DNA from: Mixia osmundae IAM 14324
Lineage: Eukaryota; Basidiomycota; Mixiomycetes; Mixiales; Mixiaceae
Assembly (NCBI RefSeq): GCF_000708205.1
Contig: NW_014575552.1
Span: forward strand, 310,001 to 374,000
Direction of reading: 5' to 3'
Length of the DNA: 64,000 bases
Part shown: positions 10,423-19,750 of the stretch, piece by piece
How positions within the stretch are numbered: position 1 is the first letter of the stretch
Layout of the letters: each line of letters begins with the position of its first letter
Translations under genes and position numbers: made by a program
Notes under the pieces: generated by a model
What the model was told of the DNA's origin: nothing
What the model saw: only the letters and a program-made list of their open reading frames with translations
Database searches by the model: none

Positions 10423-12258
10423 TCAATAAGCGGATGAGTAGCGAGGAGCCGGACCGCGAACGCTTGCCCGAGGAACCATGGATCGTCTCGGAGCCGGCAG
10501 CGAGGGCCGCGCGGCATTGTTTGACTCGTCATGCAGTGCTGCGCGAGGCGCCTGCATGCTTGATTCTTGCAATTTGTTCATCGTCTTTATCGCTGTCGGG
10601 TCGTCGCGCCGCGTAGTCAGAGCATGCTGAGCCTCTGCCAACTGGTTTGTCAACTCGAGATTATGAAGTTTGACTTCTCTGAGCTCTTGTCGGATGCGTT
10701 CGACATGTTTGATCTTCTGTTGGTTGTTGCCATGACTGAGCAATGCGTTATTGAGTTCGGCGAGCTGCTGTGACTCGCCTTCTGCGAGTGCTTTCCTACG
10801 AGCGAGATCGCCGACGAGAGCGTGTAGCTCTTGATAGTCGTGCTCGTAACGCTGCAGATCTGCGATGATCGTCTCGGCCCTGCGGCAACAGCATCAGCAA
10901 GCCGCATGCCCAACCCTGCAGACCGCGCACCTCTCTAGCTCCTCGCGTGCGGCAGTCTCATTAGCTCGACTGGTATGGAGCAGGGTAGTCATCTTGCGAC
11001 GTGCATCGGCGTCTTTAGCCGCTTCTGTTTCCGCCTGTTGCTTCTCGACGTGCATGCTCTCAATCTCGGCTTGATACGTCTCGAGATCGATGGATCGTTC
11101 GCTCTTCTCCGTCCTTACAGCTGCTTCGCTCGCCTCGAGCTTCGCCTGCACTTGGACGAGCGTGTTCTGAGCCGATGCGAGCGAGGTGGCGAGGTCAATG
11201 TTCTGATTCTCCACTCGAGATAGCTCTTCACGCAGTTCGGCAAGCTCGCGAGCATCCTGGCTGGCTTGCGCAGATACTCTGAGGAGCTCTCGGTTTGCGA
11301 CGGCAAGCCTGGCCTCATCTGCGGCCTCTGTCTGTGCGGCTGCGTTTCTGTCTGACGACAGTATGTGTGCAAAGTGGTCTCGTTCTTGTTGCAGGTCGGC
11401 GATCCGGGTCTGCCATTCGGCTTCTTGATATTGTACGCTCAGACATTCGCTTCGTCGCGCGTCGACGAGCTCTGCGATGACGTTCGCATGCCAGCTAGAC
11501 ATTCGTTCCAGTTCGTCTTCGAGGCGGTCGAGGTCTTCTTGTCCGGTCGCGAGTAAGGCGTCCAATAGCTCAACTTGGGTTTCTCTGACCGACAGCTTAC
11601 GATGCAGTCGCGCATTTTCCTCCGTGGATGCGATTGCTTGTGCCGTCGCTCCATCTGCCGCTATCCGTGCTTTCTCACGAAGGCTGTCAATCTGCTCTGC
11701 GGCGGCATGCGTGATCGTGTGAACGAATCGCGTGAGAGTCTCCTTGTCGGCCTGCGATTCGGCAACAATCCGTTCGAGCTCGGCCCTTTCACATTGCCAG
11801 CTTTGATTATTAGATGCGATTTGCTCCGCGTGATTCTTGATCTGCTCTGCGTCGGTCTGGCTCTGTTGTTGGAGTGCAAGGATCCGCGCCTTTGACGTGC
11901 TGAGTTGGGTCGTCAGTTGTGCTGCTTCGGCCTGTCGCTTCTCCTTGGATGTCTGATGGATGTCGACGAGCTGGCTGAGTTTCGCTTCGAGTGCGGGTAC
12001 TGATTCTGCCTGGTGTTTGTAGGACGCTAAAGAGATCTCGAGCTGATCTTGCTTCTGCTGTACTTTGGCTGCGCGCACCTGCGTGAGACGGTCTGGCTGA
12101 GAGACCTCCAATGATGGCATACCTGCTTCGATCGCATGCTCCTCCAGCAGGTCTCGCAAGAGCTTGTTCTCGCTCGCCAGGGAATCTGCGTACGCTTGTG
12201 CCGCCTCGAGTTGTTTCTCGACCGTCGCACGCGAGCTAGAGGCCACGCCAGTGGCCAT
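10423..12258 (-). CDS. Long coiled-coil protein with HMMR/RHAMM-like C-terminal motif
   Basis: Exons are 12258-10931 and 10879-10423, giving 594 residues with a 51-base intron. Nearly the whole chain is predicted coiled coil rich in A, E, Q, L and R. Near the end, ALLSHGNNQQKIKHVERIRQ resembles the conserved C-terminal segment of hyaluronan-mediated motility receptor (GHQN.KQKI.HV..L), a spindle and microtubule-linked protein. A role at microtubules or spindle poles is inference. The N-terminus is uncertain. An extra exon could begin at 12382 (joining at 12340|12275 in frame), and a coding-like segment in another frame (around 12380-12320) also lies upstream. A TATAAAA element on this strand sits at 12406-12412. 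Confidence 0.7.
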
Positions 12259-12380
12259 CGCCTGCTGCTGTTCACCTATCGCAGATCAGCCGAGCAGTAT
12301 GCGTGCAGTATGTACCCACCTTGGCCTACTGTGTCTGACCTGAGCAGCCGTTGAACGAATTTCGCGACGGAGGGGTCAAC

Positions 12381-12390
12381 ATCACGTGAC
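12381..12390. promoter_or_regulatory. RTCACGTGAY palindrome in a divergent promoter
   Basis: ATCACGTGAC contains a CACGTG E-box of the kind bound by Cbf1/Mitf-type bHLH factors. It lies between the divergent ribosomal protein S0 gene (start 12496) and the coiled-coil gene. Function is inferred from the motif alone. Confidence 0.4.
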
Positions 12391-12405
12391 TGCCTAACGG
12401 GCTGG

Positions 12406-12412
12406 TTTTATA
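12406..12412 (-). promoter_or_regulatory. Possible TATA element (TATAAAA)
   Basis: The minus strand reads GATATAAAACC, 150 bases before the ATG at 12258 of the coiled-coil gene. If used, transcription would begin close to 12380. That would make 12258, rather than 12382, the likelier start codon. Confidence 0.4.
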
Positions 12413-12495
12413 TCAGTCAAGATTCCCAAGCATGACTCGATGAAAAAGGCTGCCGCCGCTTGTCGACTTGCACCGACGAAAGAGCAAGCATCATC

Positions 12496-13662
12496 ATGGC
12501 GCAGACAAAGTTCCCAGCTGCTCTGCAGCTGACAGAGGCCGATACGCAGCTCATGCTTGCAGGTCAGTGCCCATCTGGACAGAATTGACAAGGTGGGCTG
12601 ACGCTGCCGAAAAATGACAGCATCGACGCACATTGGTGCTCGCAATTGCGACACACAGATGAAGCCATATGTCTGGAAGCGTCGCTCAGATGGTCCGCAA
12701 CATGCTACATACATCTTGTGCCAGCACTCATCCGCTTGCAGGCATCCATATCATCAATATCGGCATCACCTGGCAAAAGCTCGTCCTCGCTGCAAGGGTG
12801 AGAACAAGGCGCAGTCTACCGACTCGAGCGAGCTGAGCATGGGGAGAACAGATCATCGCAGCAGTTGAGAATCCGCAGGATGTGGTCGTGATCTCCTCAA
12901 GACCGTACGGACACCGAGCGGTATTGAAATACGGCGCCGCGACAGGTGCCCAAGCTATCGCTGGCCGCTTCACACCCGGCAATTTCACCAATTACATCAC
13001 CCGGTCGTTCAAGGAGCCCCGTCTGATCGTTGTCAACGATTCGCGAACTGACGGCCAAGCCGTGCGAGAGTCATCTTACTCCAACATCCCCGTCATCGCG
13101 CTCTGCGACACCGACGCCTCGCTCAAGTTTGTAGACGTAGCCATCCCAGGCAACAACAAGAGCAAGCACTCTATCGGTCTGCTCTGGTGGCTTCTCGCCC
13201 GAGAAGTCCTGCGCATCCGTGGCACTATCCCCCGCCAGGAACAATGGGCGACAGTCAGTCTCTTGGTCATTTCGAGCAGGACTTGGCTCATCAAACCTGT
13301 TGACAGATGCCCGACATGTTCTTCTTCCGTGATCCCGAAGACGTCGAGCGTGAAGCTCAGCAAGAAGCAGGCAACAAGGTCGACGAGGAGGGTGCAGCTG
13401 CACCAGCAGCAATCGAGCCTGACTGGCAAGTATCCGGCAACGCCGGTCTTGCTGCCGCCGCCACCTCTGGTATCGGCGGTAACGTCGACTCTGGCCTCGA
13501 CTGGGCCGCAGATGCCAGTCAGTCTTTCTTGAGCGTATTGCAAACATGCGCTGATCTGGATCCACAGCTACTACTGACTGGGCTGCACCAGAAGCTCAAC
13601 AAGGCGCCGGATTCGAGCGTGTCGCACCCGGCGCGCCCTCTCAAAACGTTGCTCAGTGGTAG
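12496..13662 (+). CDS. RPS0: 40S ribosomal protein S0 (uS2, RPSA family)
   Basis: Six exons: 12496-12562, 12621-12692, 12742-12797, 12852-13253, 13307-13517 and 13568-13662, giving 300 residues. The chain follows RPSA/S0 throughout: [33 protein letters not shown], the segment starting [36 protein letters not shown] and [19 protein letters not shown]. It ends with the typical acidic, Ala/Gly-rich tail and terminal QW. It is a structural protein of the small ribosomal subunit. The last intron (13518-13567) was placed by homology: without it the chain would continue in another frame to 13678 and lose the [10 protein letters not shown] and QW ending. Five short introns cluster in this highly expressed gene. 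Confidence 0.97.
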
Positions 13663-13829
13663 ATACTCTGGCGAATGAGGGCGAGAGCATCATGTGTTGT
13701 GTAGTGCGCTGCGAGCGATCCTGAATTGCAATTCGCAGATTGCACCATTGATGCGCGCTTCGACTATGATGCATTACAACAATCCCACGTAAATGTCCGT
13801 CTTACATTGTCTAGATGGTAGTGATGAGA

Positions 13830-15204
13830 TTAGCTGTCTCCGCCGCCGATGCCATTTGACGGCGTCTTGACGAAGATGTCTTTTATTGAGTCGGCCAGGG
13901 CAGAAGGAGTCGGATCTGGCTCGTCAGGTAGCGAGGGAGTGGGCGATTCGAGGGCGTCTGTAGCATTAGCCTTGGGTGTGCTCTCGGCGCTTGACGAGGC
14001 GATGTTGAGAGGACTGACGCGGTCGCACTGCTTGATACACTCGAGCAAGTGTTGCCATAGCTTGACGGTCTGCACACTCTCTCCTACCCACACGTTCTTG
14101 CCGGCTGGACCCCAAGATTGAGCAGACTCTGGCTCGGCCATTGCAGCGAGACTCGCTGACTTGGCGCCATAGACGTCTACGACGGTCTGACCGAGCGTGA
14201 GGGGGCTAGAGCGCTCCACGTCGACTCTGTAGCGCTTGCCGGTGAAGAGCTCGGGAAGGGCAACGTACATGACGGTGAGGACGTCATGCATGGGCGGGCC
14301 GTGGCTGAAGCCAAAAGCGTCTCTGTAGGTCTCTGCAAAGAAGGTGACGAGCGAGGATATCATGGTTCGTAGCGGTGAGACTGCAGGCGTTGTCAGTGCA
14401 GCGACAGTGTCTTTAGCGTCTGGATTTCTGATGAGAGCGTGTGTAGGACCGTCTAAGATTGCTTGGTGGGTACACTGGAGGGGGATCATACGAACGATGA
14501 CTTCCGCATCGAGCACAATCTGAGCTGCATCCGGATCGCAGACGATATTGTATTCTGACATGGAGCGGATGAGCGTGGGTGAGCGAGGGCTGATTGAGTG
14601 GCAGAGACGTACCTGCTACTGGGGTCTTGTTGCCGACGCCGACTGCGCCTCCCATGATGACGATCTCTGCCAGAGCATCGCGAACGAGCAGAGGATAGAG
14701 GGAGACAAAGAGGGCTACGTTGGTGAGGGGACCGGCAGCGACGAGGGTGAGCTTCTTGCCGCGCTTTTGGGCGACTTCACATGCGAGCGCGATGGCCGTA
14801 CTCGGATGTAAGCCTCCCGAACGATTGACACGACCAAGTACTGCGGCATCCGATAGCGTCCGTAGTCCCTCTACCCCGCCCAGGCCATCTGAGCCGTGAA
14901 TGTCTGCTGCGTCGACACGCGGCCGCAAGAGGGGTCTGGAGCAACCTGCGTAGACTGCAATCTCTGGCGGTGCACCGAATGCTTCGAGACATCGGGCAGC
15001 ATTGAGGGTCGTATTGGGCAGGGAGGCATTGCCATGTACTGCCGAGACTCCCAAGACTGCGATCTGAGGCAAATGCACGGCGGCGAGGATGGCCAAAGCG
15101 TCGTCGTGACCGGGATCAACGTCGAGCCAGATGTACTGCGCTCGACTGTCCTGACATTGGGCAGCGGCGGCAATGTAGCTCAACGCATGGGGCGGCAATG
15201 ACAT
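13830..15204 (-). CDS. Inosine/uridine-preferring nucleoside hydrolase
   Basis: Exons are 15204-14613 and 14554-13830, giving 438 residues. The N-terminal calcium-binding motif is WLDVDPGHDDALAIL (near 31), followed by VSAVHGNASLPNTTLN, the LVAAGPLTNVAL core, IVIMGGAV and, across the splice, TPVAEYNIVCDPDAAQIV. HGPPMHD is the late active-site segment. The enzyme cleaves the N-glycosidic bond of ribonucleosides for salvage; S. cerevisiae Urh1 is a relative. The C-terminal 70 residues are a Ser/Pro/Asp-rich extension beyond the family fold. The start is the first in-frame ATG. It is divergent from the dehydrogenase, 198 bases away. Confidence 0.92.
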
Positions 15205-15402
15205 CTTCCCGCCAGACAGGAACGTCGCCAAAGCGCGGTCAATCAGCAGACAGAATGAAGACAGACCACCTGCGGGAGATGTCACCGACCTCGCGGGGAC
15301 TGCGTCACCATGGCCAAACCAAGATCCGGATTTGCCACTTCATCAGACACACATTCCTCTTGCACACTTCTACTTGGCTGCAGACATACCACACACAAGA
15401 TC

Positions 15403-16357
15403 ATGACTCGCATCTTTCTCGTCACAGGCACAAGCTCAGGCAAGCAACCCTGCCGTTGGTCAAAGTGAAGCGCTGAGAAGTGGGACACGGCACAGGGTTC
15501 GGAGCCGAGCTTGTCAAGTACGTGCTCGAGCAGGGCGATTATGCGGTTGCCACGTCTCGGGACAGCTCGAAGCTGGAGAAGCCAGCCAAGGCGACAGATG
15601 ACAACTACCTCGCTGTGGACATGGATGTCACGTCGCCAGACAGCATCAAGGCTGCGTTCGACAAGGGCCTCAAGAAGTTCGGTTCAATCACTCACGTCAT
15701 CAACAATGCCGGCTTCGGTCTCTCTGGCGAATTTGAAAGCTTGCCGGACAAGCTCATCCGTCAGCAATGCGAAAGTAGGTGCATATTGCGATATAGACTG
15801 CTCCAGCTGACTGTCCTTTCACAGTCAACTTCTTTGGCGTGCTCAATGTCACGAGGGAAGCGCTCGAGGTCATGCGCGAGAAGAACAAGCAAAAGGGCGG
15901 CTTCATCCAGCAGATCACGAGCATTGGCGGCCAGACCGGCGTGCCTCTGTTCAGCATATACTGTGCCACCAAGTGGGCCGTCGAAGGTTTCACGGAAGCG
16001 CTCGCCCAGGAGCTCAAGCCAGAGTGGAATATCACACTCCAGTGTATCGAGCCCGGAGGTTTCGCCACTGGCTGGTCGAGCCATAACATGATCTACCCGA
16101 GCAAATCAGACAAATGCCAGGCTTACGATCATCTGGATGGCGAGTCTGCGATGAAGAAGCGACACGGCACACAGGTCGGTGACCCCGCCAAGGCCGGCAA
16201 GGCAATGTATGACTTTGCCGTCATGTCAAACCCGCCCTTCAGAGCCGTGCTCGGCAGCGACGCCCACGGACGCATCATGAAGAAGATCGACGACTATCAA
16301 GGTCTTTACACCAAGTTTGAGAGCCAGAGCAAGGCGACGGACAGAGATGATAAGTGA
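15403..16357 (+). CDS. Short-chain dehydrogenase/reductase
   Basis: Exons are 15403-15439, 15496-15774 and 15825-16357, giving 282 residues. The Rossmann motif TGTSSGFGAELV spans the first splice. Later come VINNAGFG, the catalytic Ser region ITSIGGQTG and the active-site YCATKWAVEG (Y..xK). PGGFATGW follows, the usual loop after the active site. It is a classical NAD(P)-dependent SDR; the substrate cannot be told. The first intron has a GC donor (TCAG|GCAAGC...ACAG, 56 bases). Removing it restores TGxxxGxG, which supports the call. The second intron is an ordinary 50-base GT...AG. Confidence 0.92.
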
Positions 16358-16518
16358 TCGATCGAAACCGAACACTACCGAGAGAATGCATGAAATCTGA
16401 TCAAGCCTGACATGTCGGCTGATGATTAGTGAGCTGAAGCGAAAAGCTAAACTCACGCGCGTTGTTGCGCGTTGCGGCGTTGAACATCGGACGCTCTGAG
16501 GGATCTGATCGCTCGTCG

Positions 16519-17160
16519 ATGGCGGACGATCATCCTGATGCCATCAGAATCAATGTACCCATCACTCTCATCCTCACGCCCATCTGCGCAGGCACGTTCG
16601 GCTTCGTGTCAGGGTGCGTGCGATCGAGATCTACGCTCGCGTGCGCTGAACGCCGAACAGACTACTGACATCTGCCGAGAAGGCATCCCTACAGTTTCTA
16701 GCAGAGAATGCTCACAGGCAGCCCACGACAGTCCAGGGCTGGTATTTCTATCAAAAGACAAAGAATTATCGGGTCCTGCTTGGAGGCGCAAGGGGTGGTC
16801 TCCTCACTGGAGCTAAGCTAGCTGGATGGACGACCGCCTTTGTCGGACTGGAAGAGGTCTTCTGGCGCCATGGCTTCTCACGCTCTCGCACGAGCGCAGC
16901 TCAGCCAGGCTCCGGTTGGACGGGCTCAAGAGCAGCAAGTGGAGCCTGTTCTGGTACCTTGCTTGCAATCGCTGCCGGCACATTCTGTACGCTCCCTGGC
17001 TAGACACAGCCAACGGCCAAGCTGATGATGAGACGTAGACAAGCTGCCATGGCAGTCTGCGAGCCGCAGATTGCTCCTCGGCCTATCGGTGGGCGCGCTA
17101 GCAGGCAGTCTCGAGGACTTGCAAAGCTACCTCAAGTCTCGCTTACCCGAGCGTGAATGA
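16519..17160 (+). CDS. Tim17/Tim22-family-like membrane protein
   Basis: Exons are 16519-16613, 16661-16986 and 17039-17160, giving 180 residues. Successive Gly/Ala-rich hydrophobic segments (PITLILTPICAGTFGFVSG, LAGWTTAFVGLEE, ASGACSGTLLAIAAGTF and LLLGLSVGALAGSLEDL) flank a conserved stretch containing FLAENAHRQPTTVQGWYFY and KTKNYRVLLGG. This matches a fungal family of Tim17-like proteins with small-residue helices. A mitochondrial membrane location is likely by family, but the partner and role are unknown. All introns are GT...AG (47 and 52 bases). Its stop is 4 bases from the stop of the convergent amidohydrolase. Confidence 0.8.
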
Positions 17161-17164
17161 TGTC

Positions 17165-18168
17165 TCATAGCTTGCCGCTACTCCCCTGCAATGGCGGCAG
17201 GAAGCCATCGAGCAGCTTCTTCGCAGCTCCCCCGAGGATCATGTCGAGCGCAACCGAGTCTCCTGATGTCCATCTGACGACATCTCTCACTTGATCCTCT
17301 ACTCGGATGGCGACGTTTGGCACATCAGACCCGAACAGCACGCGACCCTGCCTGGCGAGTTGCAGCAGCTTCTCATGCAGCTCGGGCTCGTCGCGCATGT
17401 CTGGAAAATCGACGAGCGAGACGACGACGGGCGTGGTGTCTAGATAGACATTGTTGTGCTTCCTCGCAAGTTCGATCGATCGCCGCACCGCCGGATGGCC
17501 AGAGTGTGCTGCTGTCATCATCAGCTCAGCCGCGGGTCAAGCGAGCGCCGCGCACCGATGACCACGATCGCGTCTGGGTATCGACCGGCCAGCTCATCAA
17601 TCTCTGCCAATTCTTCGCTCTCGGTGACGCCCATGATGGACGTGCCAACATGCACAACGGTCGGGAAGCGATGGGCTTGAGCCAGCTCCCACAGCGGCGC
17701 CAGATTACCATCGAGCACGCTCAGACGCGAGACCGAACAATGCAGCTTGCATACTCTGCTGCCAGTAGCAAGCGCGACTTGAGCCGTCTGCCGTACACCC
17801 TCCGAACCGTCCAGCGGATGGACAGTGAAGCCAGGCTGGACAATCAGCTTGCCTTTGCTCTTGCTGCTGAGCTCCGTCGCGAGCTTGGTCATCTGCTCGT
17901 TCAGAGAGTGTGCCATGCCGGCCTTGTGCGCGTAGGGCAGGGACCAGCATCTCCTGGGCTGATCTGCGTCTGCGATGAGTTCGGCGAGTAGATCATCTTC
18001 TTGCACGGGATACAGTCCGGGCGTCGAGTCTGAGGAGCAACAGGCAGAGGCCTGACTTGCTAGGCCGTAATCCTCGAAGAAGCTCCTCACTTTGCTGGCG
18101 AGCCGCTTCGGCAGAAAGTGGGTGTGCGCATCACACAAGACTGGCGGCAACGCCTCGTCCGCTTGCAT
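17165..18168 (-). CDS. Amidohydrolase-family (TatD/amidohydrolase 2-like) metal hydrolase
   Basis: Exons are 18168-17556 and 17511-17165 with a 44-base intron, giving 319 residues. Metal-ligand motif DAHTHFLP lies at about residue 13. KGKLIVQPGFTVHPLDG, VCKLHCSVS, FPTVVHVGTS and IAAHSGHPAVRRSIEL (across the splice) supply the usual His ligands along a TIM barrel. GRVLFGSDVPN gives the final Asp. The protein probably hydrolyses or decarboxylates a small molecule. The substrate is not evident, and TatD nucleases are a related alternative. Confidence 0.8.
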
Positions 18169-18283
18169 CGACCGACTGTCCAGCCTGGGCCTATCTCAGA
18201 ACCCAGCCTGAGTCGGCCGAGTCCTGCGCACTGTGTGAGTAGCAAAGCGCGTGGCCGACCGGTCGACGAGGCGACGAGACCTG

Positions 18284-18317
18284 CCGAACGAACAAACGCA
18301 CGAACGAACGAACGAAG
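18284..18317 (+). repeat. CGAA short tandem repeat
   Basis: Four perfect CGAA units (18301-18316) with degenerate copies just before them lie immediately upstream of the penta-EF-hand start codon, in its presumed 5' leader. Confidence 0.7.
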
Positions 18318-18329
18318 AAGCCAAACATC

Positions 18330-19346
18330 ATGAGCTACGGTGGACCGAATTGGCAGCCTAGCCCAGCGCAGGCAGCAGCGTATGGCGCGCCCCCATCGCA
18401 GCAGTACTCGAACCAACCCCAAGGCGGCTATGGCAGACCCCAGAACGGACCACCGCCTCCTGGTCAGCGACCGCCCCCGAATGGAGGCTATCCCCCTCCT
18501 CCTACACAGCATCATCACCGTCCTCCGCCTGCGCAAGAACCTCAGGACCATAATGACGAGCTTGCGATGTGGTTCAAGGCCGTTGACCGCAACAATTCGG
18601 GCTCGATTGATGCGAACGAGCTGCAAGCGGCACTCGTCAATGGCGACTGGACCACCTTTGACGTTGATACGACGAAGTTCCTCATGACACTCTTTGATCC
18701 CAACCGACGCGGTACGATTGACTATCAAGGCTTTTGCGGCGTGTGGGACTACATCAAGCAGGCGCGTTTTTGGCCGCACAAAGCATGGCTCGAGCCCACG
18801 GGTCTGATGCATGCGGTCCTGCAGTGGCAAGGCATCTTCAAGCGCTTCGATCAGGATCGCTCCGGCACCATCGAAGGACGCGAGCTGGGTGCAGCCCTCA
18901 ATCAGTTTGGCTACAACCTCTCGCCCGCCTTGATCCAGTTGCTCGAGAGGAAGTACGGTGAGTCGTCCTCGTGCACGCATCACAGCGATCCAAGTCGAGC
19001 GAGCGTCTCACTGCTCGCTTGGGCTTCTCTGACATAGTCTTCCTGGACCCGTCAGGCTCTCTGTCTGCTTCCGGTCGCTCGTCCGGCATTCCTTTCGGTG
19101 CGTGTCCATCTATAGGTACATCTCTCGGGCAAGTAGACTGACAACACTCGTAGATCGTTTCGTACGCTGCTGCGTGGTCGTCAAAACGTTGAGCGACAGC
19201 TTCCGCGCCGAAGATCGACAGGGCCAAGGTAGTGCGATGCTCTCTTACGAAAAGGCAAGCCATCGATTGTTCCACCAGCGCAGACGACCAGACCTGACGT
19301 CGTGATCGCTGCCCAGTTCATGACCATCGTACTCCAGTGTCCATGA
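18330..19346 (+). CDS. Penta-EF-hand protein (PEF1/ALG-2 type)
   Basis: Exons are 18330-18761, 18825-18957, 19038-19097, 19154-19254 and 19317-19346, giving 251 residues. A Pro/Gly/Gln/Tyr-rich N-terminus of about 75 residues, as in peflin, precedes five EF-hands. AVDRNNSGSIDANEL and FDQDRSGTIEGRELG are the best calcium loops. The paired C-terminal hands read FVRCCVVVKTLSDSFR and LSYEKFMTIVLQCP. Relatives are calcium sensors that bind ESCRT and COPII partners. Two of the four introns seem to use GC donors (18762-18824 and 19255-19316). Both restore family sequence at the join (IKQ|WQGIF and SYEK|FMTIVL). The gene is convergent with CMC4, 9 bases between stops. Confidence 0.88.
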
Positions 19347-19355
19347 CCTGGCTCG

Positions 19356-19666
19356 TCATCGCTCGAGATCTTTGAGCTTGCGAAGCACGACAGATCTGAG
19401 CGGGCAAGCCGTCGAGCCCGCGTCGCCCTTCTCGCCCTTGCCCCTCCGACGGGCAGAACCATCGCCGCCCCCTTCGCGTTCGTACATCTCTGCGCAGCAC
19501 TTGTAGAGTGCTGTCACGCTAGACTGACACCGCTCCTGGTTGTACGAGTTTCTGCTCAGACAAGTCCTAATGCACATGTTAGCCTCTGCTGGTCTGCAAT
19601 GGCCACGCGCACTCACTGGATTGCGCATGCTTCCATCTGACATGGCGGATCCTCAGATACTGGCAT
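19356..19666 (-). CDS. CMC4: Cx9C-motif mitochondrial protein Cmc4
   Basis: Exons are 19666-19617 and 19566-19356 with a 50-base intron (branch GCTAAC), giving 86 residues. The joined chain reads DPPCQMEACAIQTCLSRNS then ERCQSSVTALYKCCAEMYE. It matches the twin-Cys CHCH pattern of Cmc4/p8MTCP1. Such proteins are imported into the mitochondrial intermembrane space by Mia40 and are linked to respiratory complex assembly. A different start at 19643 stays open across the intron but loses the first cysteines, so the spliced form is preferred. The tail is basic and Gly-rich. Confidence 0.9.
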
Positions 19667-19750
19667 CTCTGCAGATTCAGTCAACTCCCTGAGACTCTTT
19701 GGAACGAGTCCGACCGCGCGCTAGCGGTCGACGTCAGCTGTCGTCGCTCG

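Noticed and set aside
15205-15285. Upstream start for the nucleoside hydrolase
   Set aside because: The frame opens with GTG; the first ATG is at 15204.
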